Part shown: one piece after another, positions 24,217 through 34,082 of the stretch | Layout: each line of letters starts with the position of its first letter | How positions within the stretch are numbered: position 1 is the first letter of the stretch | NCBI GenBank assembly: GCA_937927575.1 | Contig: CALBEE010000009.1 | Coordinates: 1-60,358, forward strand | Direction of reading: 5' to 3' | DNA from: an uncultured Saprospiraceae bacterium | Lineage (GTDB): Bacteria > Bacteroidota > Bacteroidia > Chitinophagales > Saprospiraceae | Length of the DNA: 60,358 nt | Translations under genes and position numbers: made by a program | The notes under the pieces: generated by a model | What the model was told of the DNA's origin: nothing | The model's database searches: none | The model's input: the letters and a program-made list of their open reading frames with translations, nothing else

Positions 24217-25614
24217 CTATCTTCTCAATCTCGCTTGATCCATTTTTAATAATACACCAATCATTACACTAAAACCAAGTAAAGAAGATCCTCCTTTACT
24301 TAAAAAAGGTAAAGGTATTCCTATCACAGGCATTACACCCATTGCCATTCCTATATTTATAAAAAAATGAACGAAGATGATAGAAGCAACTCCGTAAGCA
24401 TAATATCTTATAAATTTATTTTTTCCGCGCTCTGCTATCATCGTGATTCTTATTAGCAAAACCGTAAATAATAATATAATCATAAAGCTTCCTAGAAATC
24501 CCTGCTCCTCTCCTACTGTACTAAATATGAAATCTGTAGATTGCATAGGTACATAATTCAACTTGGTCATCTCACCTTTGAGAAATCCTTTTCCCTGGAT
24601 GCCACCAGAACCGATAGCCACTTTACTTTGGATAATATTATAAAGCGAACCATGAGGGTCACACTTAGTAGGCCTAAGCCAGACATTAATACGATCTTGT
24701 TGGTGAGGCTTGAGTATATTATTAAAAGTATAGCTACTTACAAAAGATAGTACTATAGCCATAATAACTGGTGCCGTAACCACAGCTAAAAAACTAGATT
24801 TTCGATCTATCAAATACCATATCGAAAAGCCAATTAATGATGCACTACCAATTAATAAACCATACAAAATATATCCATTCAAATAAATGGTAACCGTCAA
24901 GGCTAAAAGTGAAAACGTCAATAAGCCTGCTCTAATCGGTTGATACTTATTAAATATAAGAACAGCAGATCCTGTGAGTAATGAAAGTAAAGAAATCGCT
25001 TCAAAACTATACACTAATGATCCAATGAAAATAAAGAAAAGAAAACCGGCAATAACGTAATATAATGAAGATACTCCTGCCCTATAAAGCACTATAAATA
25101 GAGATGTGAATACGACCGCCGAACCAGCATCTGGTTGTATTAAAATCAAAAGAACTGGACCTAATATAATGCCTACAGCACCCATCATATATTTTAAGGA
25201 ACTCGCATTGTTTTTATAAAAACTGAGATAAGCCGCCAAAGCAAGACAGGTTCCAAATTTTGCAATTTCTGAAGGTTGGAATGAAAATCCGCTAAAGACA
25301 AACCAAGACCTTGCACCATTAATCTCTGTGCCCAAGACTAATACGAGCAGCAATAATAGTATGGATCCAGCATAAATAAAATAGGCCAGACTATTCCAAA
25401 ATTTCTCATCAATCAATTGTACCATCAAGAATGCCAAAACGGAAATAAAAACCCAAACGGTTTGCTTTCCAATAGGACTATCGAATTTTAAAATGACTTC
25501 CGATCCTTCTACGTAAGTAGCGGCATATAACATTAACCATCCTACAATAAGCAAAGAGAAGAACACACTCAATGTGATCCAATCAATTCCAGCCTTACGC
25601 TGCATGAGTGACAT
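24217..25614 (-). CDS. rodA: Rod shape-determining SEDS glycosyltransferase RodA
   Basis: 465 residues with about ten membrane spans. SEDS landmarks: NGARSWFVFSGFSFQPSEIAKFG, LILIQPDAGSAVVF with the catalytic-region aspartate, VAIGSGGIQGKGFLKGEMTKLNYVPMQSTDFIFSTVGEEQGFLG, and the C-terminal GIPLPFLSKGGSSLL. It polymerises lipid II into peptidoglycan with a class B PBP in elongation. The middle (about 190-300) is longer than in E. coli RodA (370 residues), with extra spans, as in other Bacteroidota. It lies 52 bases after the SPOR gene. Confidence 0.94.
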   Translation of the reverse strand: MSLMQRKAGIDWITLSVFFSLLIVGWLMLYAATYVEGSEVILKFDSPIGKQTVWVFISVLAFLMVQLIDEKFWNSLAYFIYAGSILLLLLVLVLGTEINGARSWFVFSGFSFQPSEIAKFGTCLALAAYLSFYKNNASSLKYMMGAVGIILGPVLLILIQPDAGSAVVFTSLFIVLYRAGVSSLYYVIAGFLFFIFIGSLVYSFEAISLLSLLTGSAVLIFNKYQPIRAGLLTFSLLALTVTIYLNGYILYGLLIGSASLIGFSIWYLIDRKSSFLAVVTAPVIMAIVLSFVSSYTFNNILKPHQQDRINVWLRPTKCDPHGSLYNIIQSKVAIGSGGIQGKGFLKGEMTKLNYVPMQSTDFIFSTVGEEQGFLGSFMIILLFTVLLIRITMIAERGKNKFIRYYAYGVASIIFVHFFINIGMAMGVMPVIGIPLPFLSKGGSSLLGFSVMIGVLLKMDQARLRR

Positions 25615-25666
25615 TGTATTGGATTTTTATTTTAGAATAAATCGGTTCCCTAGACAGAACATATTT

Positions 25667-26062
25667 TTAGTAAACAACAAGTTCGTTCTTTTCGATATCG
25701 CTTACCACCGGAATAGCATCTCTAAATTGTTTTTTGAGATCAATCATAAAATCCATCAAATCCATTTTTGTCTCATACGCTCCGACACGTACTTGGTAGT
25801 AAGGACTCACATGCTCCCACTCCATTCTTACATTTGGGTACATAGAAGTAAACTTTGCCCTTACACTTTCCATCTTACGACGATCCGGTGTTGTGATTAT
25901 CTGAATTCTATACCCTTTGATAGTGGTTTCCGCTCTTTCGTTAGACTGGTAATTACGTAGCATCTGTGATACTTGTTCGTCTTCTACTACAGTTACCTGT
26001 GCTTCAGTGAAATAAGAAAACACTAATAAAAGGGCTGCGATTATATATTTGAATGATTTCAT
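25667..26062 (-). CDS. SPOR-domain protein, exported
   Basis: 131 residues from the ATG at 26062 (MKSFKYIIAALLLVF...TEAQ), which gives a good signal peptide. An upstream start at 26107 would bury it. The C-terminal half (about 55-131) is a SPOR domain: IKGYRIQIITTPDRRKMESVRAKF, then PYYQVRVGAYETKMDLMDFM. SPOR domains bind glycan strands stripped of peptide at division sites, so a cell-wall role fits its place before rodA. A -7 element TATCTTTG lies about 58 bases upstream of the start. Confidence 0.85.
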   Translation of the reverse strand: MKSFKYIIAALLLVFSYFTEAQVTVVEDEQVSQMLRNYQSNERAETTIKGYRIQIITTPDRRKMESVRAKFTSMYPNVRMEWEHVSPYYQVRVGAYETKMDLMDFMIDLKKQFRDAIPVVSDIEKNELVVY

Positions 26063-26120
26063 CTGTATGTTGTCTTTATTTGGTAACAGAGGAATAACGT
26101 GTATCAATTCCCTGAGATTG

Positions 26121-26128
26121 CAAAGATA
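26121..26128 (-). promoter_or_regulatory. -7 promoter element of the SPOR-rodA-tgt-lpt operon
   Basis: TATCTTTG on the minus strand between the Omp85 stop and the SPOR start; it fits TAnnTTTG. No -33 TTG was confirmed because that position falls inside the Omp85 coding end. Confidence 0.4.
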
Positions 26129-26137
26129 ATTATATAT

Positions 26138-27949
26138 CTAGAAAAGGCTCACATAGCCAAAGTGTATCTTAGCTGCAGAAAAATCAACAGGAACCTCATC
26201 ACGCTTACCAATAGCGAATGAAACATTAAAAATTCCTGCTCCTGTCGCAAAGTTAAGGCCAATACCTGCTCCCAGCATATTTTCCCAGCTTCTTGCTCCA
26301 TTTCGCAAACTGTGTACCCGACCAAAATCAACAAAAGGAAAGCTCAAAAAACTATTTTGATCTAGTATAACTCTAAATTCCGCAGTGGCTACCGCATAGA
26401 GATCTGTCAATATAGATTGTTCATCAAATCCTCTTAAAAGCCTATTTCCTCCTATTCTAAAGAGCTCATTATCAAATAACTGCTCTTGATTGTACTTATA
26501 TGCGGATTGTATCGATGTCTTGATGGTAGCCCAGGTTCCTACGGGTTTATAATATTCAATATTGGCATGGAGTTCCGCTTGGAAGGTACTCAAGTTCAAA
26601 GTATCATATGCGTCTTCGAAATTCAAATTTGCTTCTGATATGCTTTGTATTGTATTATTCGGAACTATCGATTTAATACCTACTGTAGAATTCAAAGACC
26701 CTCTCCACCCTCTTCCCGGATTGAATCGATAATCTACCTTTTCTATAAAGACGCCTACACCACCACCAGTATAATTAACGTCCAGTTGACTCGGCAATTT
26801 TTGTTGATTGATGATTGAGACTGTATCAATTTCTATAAGTCGAGAAGAATTAAAATACCACGATGCATCTATATAATTTAATCCAGAAAACAAGTATTGT
26901 AGCCCTACTTTAGACTTTAAATCGAGGAAATTAGTGCTATTTCTATACAAGCCAAAATCAGTATCAATACCAAATGGCCAACTACCCAAATAAGGCATAT
27001 TAAACTTTAATTCCAGCTCTTGAGTCTCAGGCCTTAATCGCTCAAATTGTGCAAATATCCTTTCTCCATAACCTAGTTCGTTGTATAAGTCTCCTTTAAA
27101 TTCTCCAGTGATTATAAATTCACGCTGACCGTTCGTATTGCTCGGTAAAACACCAATAATAAAGTCAAAAATACTGGCTTGCTGCTTTACAAGCTCTAAT
27201 CTTAATAATGCCTTTCTATTTACGAAAGAAATAGTGGGATCGCTTTTTAATTTACAATAAGGCAAACTTCTAATTTTCCTCTTGACATCCAATATCTTCT
27301 CTAAGCTATAGGGATCGCCAGGCTTGATATCTAGATATCTATGTATAAAAACCCTAGATACATTGGCGTCACCCGTAATCGCCAATGTATCCATCAATAC
27401 CAAATTCTTCTTATTGACTAATAGCTTTGACGAAATAGAACCTTGATCAATTTTGACGCTATCCATCTTGACGGTCGCAAATGGATAACCATTATTCTCC
27501 AAATAAACGAGAATCTTGTCCATAGCGTCTCTCATTCGTTGATGGCTATAGACGTCACCCATCCACCTCACATTAGCCATGCCAGCTTCTTGTAATAGGT
27601 TTTCAGTTTGTGGATCCAACTTTAATTTTAAATCATCATACTTAAAACCTTGATAAATGCTAGCAATTGAATTTTTGGAAGAAGCTGTGATATTATCGAT
27701 CTCCGCATTGAGATATCCTTGCGATTTCCATTGATTTACAAGACTATCAGCATAATATTGCACTTTTAGCGAATCTATAGCAATTGTCTCCAATTTTACT
27801 TCTCTTGGTGTCTCTTTCTCGATAGTAAGTAAATGATCCTGAGCATTAGCCGAAAATGAGAATAATGCCAATACATACAAGCATATACACTTGCACATCC
27901 ATATCGGGTCTAGAACACTTCTCTGCACTATTTGGATTATGTTTGTCAT
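26138..27949 (-). CDS. Omp85-family outer-membrane protein (POTRA plus barrel)
   Basis: 603 residues. A signal peptide is best seen from the internal methionine at 27898 (MCKCICLYVLALFSFSANAQ); the listed start adds 17 residues. Periplasmic POTRA-like repeats occupy about 40-270 (YADSLVNQWKSQGYLNAEID, then DKILVYLENNGYPFATVKMD). A barrel of aromatic-ended strands follows, with GNRLLRGFDEQSI, the Omp85 RGF motif, near 490, and FPFVDFGRV. It is smaller than BamA (892 residues, at 40262) and resembles TamA-like proteins; its clients are unknown. Only 32 bases separate it from divergent hemW. Confidence 0.85.
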   Translation of the reverse strand: MTNIIQIVQRSVLDPIWMCKCICLYVLALFSFSANAQDHLLTIEKETPREVKLETIAIDSLKVQYYADSLVNQWKSQGYLNAEIDNITASSKNSIASIYQGFKYDDLKLKLDPQTENLLQEAGMANVRWMGDVYSHQRMRDAMDKILVYLENNGYPFATVKMDSVKIDQGSISSKLLVNKKNLVLMDTLAITGDANVSRVFIHRYLDIKPGDPYSLEKILDVKRKIRSLPYCKLKSDPTISFVNRKALLRLELVKQQASIFDFIIGVLPSNTNGQREFIITGEFKGDLYNELGYGERIFAQFERLRPETQELELKFNMPYLGSWPFGIDTDFGLYRNSTNFLDLKSKVGLQYLFSGLNYIDASWYFNSSRLIEIDTVSIINQQKLPSQLDVNYTGGGVGVFIEKVDYRFNPGRGWRGSLNSTVGIKSIVPNNTIQSISEANLNFEDAYDTLNLSTFQAELHANIEYYKPVGTWATIKTSIQSAYKYNQEQLFDNELFRIGGNRLLRGFDEQSILTDLYAVATAEFRVILDQNSFLSFPFVDFGRVHSLRNGARSWENMLGAGIGLNFATGAGIFNVSFAIGKRDEVPVDFSAAKIHFGYVSLF

Positions 27950-27981
27950 TTATTACGTCGCTCTATTAACGAAGATAATCA

Positions 27982-29112
27982 ATGGCTGGTATCTATATAC
28001 ATATACCTTTTTGTAAGCAAGCTTGTCATTACTGCAATTTTCACTTCAGCACTAGCCTAAGACATAGGGATACTATGATCGAGGCCATTTCTAAAGAGAT
28101 TGATCTACAATATGAATTTCTAACTGAGCGTGAATTAACTACCATATATTTTGGCGGTGGTACACCTTCTCTCCTTGATGCTGATGAGATCAAAAGCATC
28201 TTAGACTGCTTATCACATCATTATACATGGGATGACAATATTGAGATTACATTAGAAGCTAACCCTGATGATATCACAAAAGAAAAAATCCAAAATCTTA
28301 AGGCTGGAGGCATCAATAGGCTCAGTGTAGGAATTCAGTCCTTTATCGATAAGGAATTAATTATTTCTAATCGTGCTCATAATGCTCTTGAAAGTTTGAA
28401 CGCGATAAAAATCTGTCAAGATGCAGGTATAAATAATCTAAGTCTTGACCTAATTTACGGAATGCCCAACTCTACAATAGAAACCTGGCAGTATAATATT
28501 AACAAAGCCCTCGAACTAAATGTAGATCATATTTCTAGTTATGCTCTTACGGTAGAGCCTAATACTGCTTTGGAGCATATGGTCAAAAAAGGAACAATAC
28601 ATTTACCTGCAGAAACGGATGTAAGCCAACAATATCTTGAATTGATAAAATCTCTTACAAGTTCTGGATATGATCATTATGAAATCTCCAATTTTGCTAA
28701 GCCAAAAAAATATGCTATCCATAATACCAACTATTGGAGATCAATTCCATACTTAGGTATAGGTCCTAGTGCACATTCTTACCAACCTACTTTTCGCCAA
28801 TGGAACATAAGTAATAATGCCAAATACATTGAAAGTATTCAAAATGGCATAGTACCGTGCGAAATAGAAGAGACAAAATATGCCGATCAATTTAATGAAT
28901 ATATCATGACGCGTCTTCGTACAATGTGGGGAATTAATTTGGATGACCTTCATCATAAATTTTCATCACAAATGAAAGCCGTACAAAATGATATTTCACC
29001 ATACATGAAGTCGAATCATGTAGCGCTAATTGACAATCATTATAGACTTACACCAGAGGGAAGACTGCTCGCAGATCGAATTGCATCAGATCTATTTTTA
29101 GTAGAAGAGTAA
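27982..29112 (+). CDS. hemW: Radical SAM heme chaperone HemW
   Basis: 376 residues. N-terminal GIYIHIPFCKQACHYCNF with the 4Fe-4S cysteines 11, 15 and 18, GGGTPSLL, the TLEANPDD and LSVGIQSF blocks, DLIYGMPNST, and a C-terminal HemN-like domain (HYEISNFAKP, YLGIGPSAHSY). It lacks the fourth nearby cysteine (CxxxCxxCxC) of coproporphyrinogen dehydrogenase HemN, so heme insertion rather than heme synthesis is expected. It stands alone on this strand, divergent from the Omp85 gene. Confidence 0.92.
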   Translation: MAGIYIHIPFCKQACHYCNFHFSTSLRHRDTMIEAISKEIDLQYEFLTERELTTIYFGGGTPSLLDADEIKSILDCLSHHYTWDDNIEITLEANPDDITKEKIQNLKAGGINRLSVGIQSFIDKELIISNRAHNALESLNAIKICQDAGINNLSLDLIYGMPNSTIETWQYNINKALELNVDHISSYALTVEPNTALEHMVKKGTIHLPAETDVSQQYLELIKSLTSSGYDHYEISNFAKPKKYAIHNTNYWRSIPYLGIGPSAHSYQPTFRQWNISNNAKYIESIQNGIVPCEIEETKYADQFNEYIMTRLRTMWGINLDDLHHKFSSQMKAVQNDISPYMKSNHVALIDNHYRLTPEGRLLADRIASDLFLVEE

Positions 29113-29160
29113 CTGAATTAACACCTTCCAAATTTGTAATATTTAAAAGGTACTAGATAT

Positions 29161-29511
29161 TTATGATGTAGCTTCCTCCTCTAAAGCTTCCCAATATTCT
29201 ACTGCTCTTCTTGTATGTGGAATTACTATAGAGCCACCTACCAAATTAGCAATTGAAAAAACTTCATAAACCTCATCGGTAGTAGTTCCTAATTCATGAC
29301 AAGTACCCACATGATATTTAATACAATCATCACATCTAAGTACCATGGATGCAACTAATCCAAGCAGTTCTTTTGTCTTTGTATCTAAGGCTCCATTTTG
29401 ATAGGCTTGATTATCCAAACTAAAAAAACGCTTCATTACTTTGTTGTCTTGAGCCATGATCTTATCATTCATCTTGACTCTATAATCATTAAATTCTTTT
29501 ACGATAGACAT
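29161..29511 (-). CDS. Carboxymuconolactone decarboxylase/AhpD-like protein
   Basis: 116 residues, all helical. It carries the redox motif CDDCIKYH (Cys60, Cys63, His67) of AhpD-like proteins, with a preceding KTKELLGLVASMVL helix and TTDEVYEVFSIANLVGGS after it. The CxxC-xxx-H arrangement supports a peroxidase-linked thiol function rather than lactone decarboxylation. It is followed 2 bases later by the start region of no further gene on this strand; the GT39 gene is just upstream (29514) and likely co-transcribed. Confidence 0.88.
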   Translation of the reverse strand: MSIVKEFNDYRVKMNDKIMAQDNKVMKRFFSLDNQAYQNGALDTKTKELLGLVASMVLRCDDCIKYHVGTCHELGTTTDEVYEVFSIANLVGGSIVIPHTRRAVEYWEALEEEATS

Positions 29512-29513
29512 AC

Positions 29514-30983
29514 TTATTTCTGTTTTATTATTTTAATCAATTTACATCGCTCCCATTCATAAATCACTTGATACTCATAAGATTTGTGAATTTCTTCTCC
29601 CACATCCTTGAGACATGTCATAACTATTTCACCGTTCCCAAAATTTGTATCATCGCTATATCTTAAATCATAGCCTTCTAAATTATATTTTTCTTTATAC
29701 CACATTGCAGGAGTATCAAAAATTCTACCCGCTAAAGTGAATCTCTTGAAAATAGGTTTGTCAATACTAAGTTGCTTAATGAATGGACCAAATTTTTCAA
29801 CTTCGTGTTCTATTTCATTATTGAAAACATACTGCACTGTAGCTCTATAAGGCAAGGCAAAAAGTAATATAGAGATCACCAGAACTAGACTATATTTCAA
29901 TGTTTTGCTCCATCGATCTGTGTACTCCTGATAAAGATGATGTAAAGCTAAGGCTATCATCAAAGCGCCAAAAGGAATGACAGGAACTCCATACCAAAAG
30001 AGCTTAGTTTCTGCAAAAGTGATGATCGCAAAGTAACTAAAGTATACACAAGCTAAACAAATGATAAATTGCTTTTTATAATGATCCAGTTTTTTACTCA
30101 ATAGAACTAACAGACTTAAAGGCACTAACCAGAAATATATTTTAAAAGAAGTAAAAGCCAATTCATTAAAGAAAAATGCCACTCCTCCTCTATGCCCATC
30201 TTTAGCATCTGTATAACGCCCTAGTAATTCATAGCCCCACATCCTTTCTATAAATCCAGGATAGGTATGATTAAGATAAAATATAACACTAGAGAATATC
30301 AATAAGACCACAAAAATAATTATCCATATATATTTGTCTTTTAATGTTTCCGTCAGTTTCTTAGTGATAAGTGTATATAATAATAAGCCTGGAAGAAATG
30401 CTCCTGCCAAAAGATTTTTTGTCAACAAGGCCGCGGTAATTGATAAAGCAAATAAATATAAATAGCTACGATCTTTATTTTGCGTATATTGAAAATACGA
30501 AATGACCATAATCAATATATAACAAATGAAAGGTAAATCTTGATCTCCTGTTCTCAATATATGAGACCTTACTATACCGTGACTACATGCTAATATCATT
30601 ACAAATAATACACCCACTATGATAGACGACAGATGCTTTTTTGAAAACCTCAAAACGAATCCTATCGTCGCCAAAAAAATTATTACAATTGGTAATCGTA
30701 ATGCAATAATATTGACACCAAATATTTTGATAAATAAAACTTGTATCCAAGTTGTAAAAGGCAATTTAGTATTGAGGTGTGGCATTAATCCTTCATACAA
30801 TTGAAAGTCCGCCATATAACCTCCAGTATTATACATATATAGTGCTCGTAATCCAAAAAGCGATTCGTCCCAATGCCTTATTGGTAACTTTCCTAGGTTA
30901 TGGATAGTAGGTATATATAAAATCAACCCTACCAATAATAACCATCCGATAGTTTTGTACGAATATGATTTTTGATTAGGCAT
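29514..30983 (-). CDS. GT39/ArnT-like membrane glycosyltransferase
   Basis: 489 residues. It has about 10-12 membrane spans and the first-loop acidic motif HWDESLFGLRALYM (about 37-50), where the Asp-Glu pair is typical of GT-C enzymes. A second loop, GDQDLPFICY, and a C-terminal soluble part follow. GT39 proteins transfer a sugar from a polyprenyl-phosphate donor to lipid A or protein. It is grouped with a 4-TM protein and a GtrA protein, which is a common set for decorating lipid-linked sugars. The acceptor is unknown. Confidence 0.83.
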   Translation of the reverse strand: MPNQKSYSYKTIGWLLLVGLILYIPTIHNLGKLPIRHWDESLFGLRALYMYNTGGYMADFQLYEGLMPHLNTKLPFTTWIQVLFIKIFGVNIIALRLPIVIIFLATIGFVLRFSKKHLSSIIVGVLFVMILACSHGIVRSHILRTGDQDLPFICYILIMVISYFQYTQNKDRSYLYLFALSITAALLTKNLLAGAFLPGLLLYTLITKKLTETLKDKYIWIIIFVVLLIFSSVIFYLNHTYPGFIERMWGYELLGRYTDAKDGHRGGVAFFFNELAFTSFKIYFWLVPLSLLVLLSKKLDHYKKQFIICLACVYFSYFAIITFAETKLFWYGVPVIPFGALMIALALHHLYQEYTDRWSKTLKYSLVLVISILLFALPYRATVQYVFNNEIEHEVEKFGPFIKQLSIDKPIFKRFTLAGRIFDTPAMWYKEKYNLEGYDLRYSDDTNFGNGEIVMTCLKDVGEEIHKSYEYQVIYEWERCKLIKIIKQK

Positions 30984-31003
30984 TTTAAGGATATTAATAT
31001 TTA

Positions 31004-31462
31004 TTATACAGTACCTCTGTTACGGGTTCTCCACAATGATAAAATCATACGAAACGGCATCATAGCCACAGTCATAATAGCCGCCACCGCAAAAAATAAA
31101 TACTCGTATCTTATATACTTTGTAAGACCAGCAACCGTTGCATCATAAGATGGCAATAAAGCCGTGTCTCCATTTTCATCTACGAATGTTTGAAATTCAT
31201 TGATGCGATCCATGAAATATACAAACAAAGGAATGCTAAGTAAAACAAACACTATTTTCATAAATGCATTATTAGAAATGTACGTATGCCTTAGTACGAA
31301 TATCAATCTTGTATAAACCATGAATATAAAAATGGACATGATATTAGAATTATTATATCTAAACGAAGTCCCTACCTCTGACCAAATAGGAAACATTACT
31401 AAAACAATTACCAAAGCTGTTATTGTCCACCAAATTATTTCGAGTTGTATTTTCTTGTTCAT
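31004..31462 (-). CDS. Four-span membrane protein of unknown function
   Basis: 152 residues. Hydrophobic segments at about 9-26, 43-58, 68-85 and 118-138, with a hydrophilic loop (RINEFQTFVDENGDTALLPSYD) between spans 3 and 4 and a basic C-terminus. I do not recognise a family. It lies 20 bases before the GT39 gene and 11 after gtrA on the same strand, so it may be an accessory to membrane-linked glycosylation. Confidence 0.75.
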   Translation of the reverse strand: MNKKIQLEIIWWTITALVIVLVMFPIWSEVGTSFRYNNSNIMSIFIFMVYTRLIFVLRHTYISNNAFMKIVFVLLSIPLFVYFMDRINEFQTFVDENGDTALLPSYDATVAGLTKYIRYEYLFFAVAAIMTVAMMPFRMILSLWRTRNRGTV

Positions 31463-31473
31463 CCAGATATAGC

Positions 31474-31884
31474 TTATAAAAATTTCTTTTCGAAGGCAAA
31501 ACGCTTCATATAAAAGTTGTAGAAAAATACGATGCCTGTTGCAATTGCCTTAATAATATATTGATTCGTGTTAAAGAAATTTATACCATTCAAATATTTT
31601 ACAATAAAAGTACCAATTGATATTCCACCAATAGAAACCAACAAAGAAATTAGAAAGGCTGCTTTGACAGATCTATTGAGTTTGAAAATATATTTTTTAT
31701 GTAAAACGAAATTAATCAACATACCAACGGTCGCCGAAATGATATTAGATGTCACTGGTGAAAATACGTACTTAACTAATACCTGATAGAGTACATAATC
31801 CACTGTAGTAGCTATAGAGGATGACATTGCAAAACGCACTTTCATCATAAACAGCTCAACTATATTTCCTTTGGTGACCTTCAA
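31474..31884 (-). CDS. GtrA-family membrane protein
   Basis: 136 residues, four spans. Pattern fits GtrA: a basic amphipathic start, SSSIATTVDYVLYQVLVKYVF, then ATVGMLINFVLHKKYIF with the conserved asparagine and aromatic before KxxF, and a closing helix with RFAFEKKF. The apparent start is TTG at 31884; ATGs at 31848 and 31845 would shorten it by 12 to 13 residues. GtrA proteins are thought to flip polyprenyl-phosphate sugars, which matches the GT39 enzyme downstream. Confidence 0.82.
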   Translation of the reverse strand: MKVTKGNIVELFMMKVRFAMSSSIATTVDYVLYQVLVKYVFSPVTSNIISATVGMLINFVLHKKYIFKLNRSVKAAFLISLLVSIGGISIGTFIVKYLNGINFFNTNQYIIKAIATGIVFFYNFYMKRFAFEKKFL

Positions 31885-31955
31885 TCTCTATCTATTATTA
31901 TGGTATAGCAAATAACGTCAATAAAATCCGTTACTTTTCACAAATCCATAGCGAA

Positions 31956-34079
31956 CTACGAAAACATTTGATAAACTACCAAACTACCTAGATATGCCAT
32001 CAATCCCATATAAACAAATTGGATAATTGGCCACTTCCACGAATTGGTTTCTCTTCTTGTTACGGCAAGTGTGCTCATACATTGTAGCGCAAATACGTAA
32101 AAGATTAAAAGCGAAAGCGAAGTAGCAAAACTATAGACTAAACTACCATCTGGACGTTTTTCTTTCCTCATTTGCGCAGTGACTGAAGTTTCATCATCAC
32201 TACTTCCGATACTATAGATCGTAGCCATGGTTCCTACAAAGACTTCTCTCGCCGCAAATGATGTCAATAAAGAAATACCGATTTTCCAATCAAAACCTAA
32301 AGGCTCGATCGCCGGCTCTATAAATTTACCAAGATGTCCAGCGTATGATGCTTCGATTCGCTTCGATGCAATTAAGTTTTCTTTTTCTTCATCTCCTAGA
32401 TTTTGCTCAATCGCCTGACTAACAGCTACCTCTTCAGCCAACTCAACTTTATTTCCAGGACCATAACTTGCTAAAAACCACAAGATGATGGAAATAAATA
32501 AAATCACTTTACCGGCCTCTACCACAAATGCCTGGACCTTTTCTTTAACGGTAAGCAATACATTCTTCCATATTGGTTTTTTGTATTGCGGTAGTTCCAT
32601 CATTAAATAAGATCCATCTTCATCTTGAGGTAAGATCCACTTGAATACTAATGCTACTGCTAATGAAGCAATAATACCTAGAAGATATAAGCCCATAAAA
32701 GCTAGTCCTTGTGTATTAAAGATTCCTACTGAGCCTGGCGCGACTACAAAACCAATTAATACTGTATATACTGGAATCCTTGCACTACAGCTAATTAATG
32801 GACTCACCATAATAGTGATCAGTCGCTCTGTTCTATTTCCAATCGTCCTTGTGCTCATGATAGCAGGAATGGCACAGGCTCCACTAGATACTAATGCCAC
32901 TATGCTCCTTCCATTTAATCCAAATTTTTGCATTATGCCATCAAACATAAATACCGCTCTTGACATATAACCAGACTCTTCGAGAATAGCTATTAACAAA
33001 AAGAGAATGGTGATCTGAGGAATAAAAATTAAAATGCCACCTAGACCCGCAATGATTCCGTCCACTATAAGGTCCGTATACCATCCTTCTGGCATAAAAC
33101 CTCTTACCATTGATCCAGCAGATCCAAAAAATTCATCTATTAAATCCATTGGGAAACTCGCCCAAGAATAAATGGACTGAAACATTAATAACATAATCGC
33201 AAAAAATATAAGCGGTCCTGCGATCTTATGGGTAATGATATTATCTATCTTTTCAGTAAAAGATTGTGAAGCTTTAATAGGTTGGGTTAAAGTAGACTTT
33301 ACTATTGGACCAAAATTATTATAGCGATTCATCGTCTCACTTATCTGACCTTTTAAGTTATCGAAACCCGCTTCAGATGCAATACTTTTAATTTGTATCC
33401 TATCGGCAGCTGATAAGTGAGATAGCCACTCGTGATGATGTGATAAAATCTTACTCCTATACGTTTGCGATGAAGACATTAACTGATCTACTTGCTTCGC
33501 CATTGTCGATTCACCAGTAGTCATTTTATAAAATGGAGTCTTCTTTAAAAAAGTATCTTTTCCATCTTTTTTAAATCTCTGAATCTGGCTCTTTAGAGCA
33601 TTAAGTTGAAAGCCCGTTTTTCCGCTCATGGTAAGAATGGGTACTTCAAGAGATGCGGAAAGCTTAGAAGTATCAATATCTTGGCCTGCATTCTCGGCTA
33701 TATCCACCATATTCAGAACCATTATCATGGGAATCTGAAGATCTAATAACTGCGTAGCTAATAAAAGGTGCCTTTCTAAGTTATTGACATCAGCGACATA
33801 GATCACTAAATCTGGATATACAGTATTATCAGGGTCCGTAATAATATCAACTACCAGTTTTTCGTCTTTACTATTCGGAAAAAGGCTATAAATCCCAGGA
33901 AGATCTATCAGATCTACTTTCTCTCCGTCGTTAAGCTGGAAAACACCAATTTTCTTGTCTACCGTAATTCCCGGAAAATTAGAAACATGCTGACGCAGCC
34001 CTGTAAGAAGATTAAAGATCGTTGATTTACCAGCGTTAGGATTTCCAATAAGCGCTACTGAGAGTCTATTATCCGCCAT
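31956..34079 (-). CDS. feoB: Ferrous iron transporter FeoB
   Basis: 707 residues. N-terminal G domain with P-loop GNPNAGKST at 12-20, FPGITVDKK (switch), DLPGIYSL and NMVDIAE (G4), then a GDI-like helical region. The two Gate cores follow, with conserved CAIPAIMSTRTI and SCSARIPVYTVLIGFV, the usual metal-path cysteine segment. It imports Fe2+ across the inner membrane. It follows feoA by 3 bases. No feoC is present. Confidence 0.97.
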   Translation of the reverse strand: MADNRLSVALIGNPNAGKSTIFNLLTGLRQHVSNFPGITVDKKIGVFQLNDGEKVDLIDLPGIYSLFPNSKDEKLVVDIITDPDNTVYPDLVIYVADVNNLERHLLLATQLLDLQIPMIMVLNMVDIAENAGQDIDTSKLSASLEVPILTMSGKTGFQLNALKSQIQRFKKDGKDTFLKKTPFYKMTTGESTMAKQVDQLMSSSQTYRSKILSHHHEWLSHLSAADRIQIKSIASEAGFDNLKGQISETMNRYNNFGPIVKSTLTQPIKASQSFTEKIDNIITHKIAGPLIFFAIMLLMFQSIYSWASFPMDLIDEFFGSAGSMVRGFMPEGWYTDLIVDGIIAGLGGILIFIPQITILFLLIAILEESGYMSRAVFMFDGIMQKFGLNGRSIVALVSSGACAIPAIMSTRTIGNRTERLITIMVSPLISCSARIPVYTVLIGFVVAPGSVGIFNTQGLAFMGLYLLGIIASLAVALVFKWILPQDEDGSYLMMELPQYKKPIWKNVLLTVKEKVQAFVVEAGKVILFISIILWFLASYGPGNKVELAEEVAVSQAIEQNLGDEEKENLIASKRIEASYAGHLGKFIEPAIEPLGFDWKIGISLLTSFAAREVFVGTMATIYSIGSSDDETSVTAQMRKEKRPDGSLVYSFATSLSLLIFYVFALQCMSTLAVTRRETNSWKWPIIQFVYMGLMAYLGSLVVYQMFS

Positions 34080-34082
34080 GAT

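Noticed and set aside
25574-25960. 128-codon plus-strand frame across rodA and the SPOR gene
   Set aside because: Antisense to a clear SPOR domain and the rodA start; no motif.
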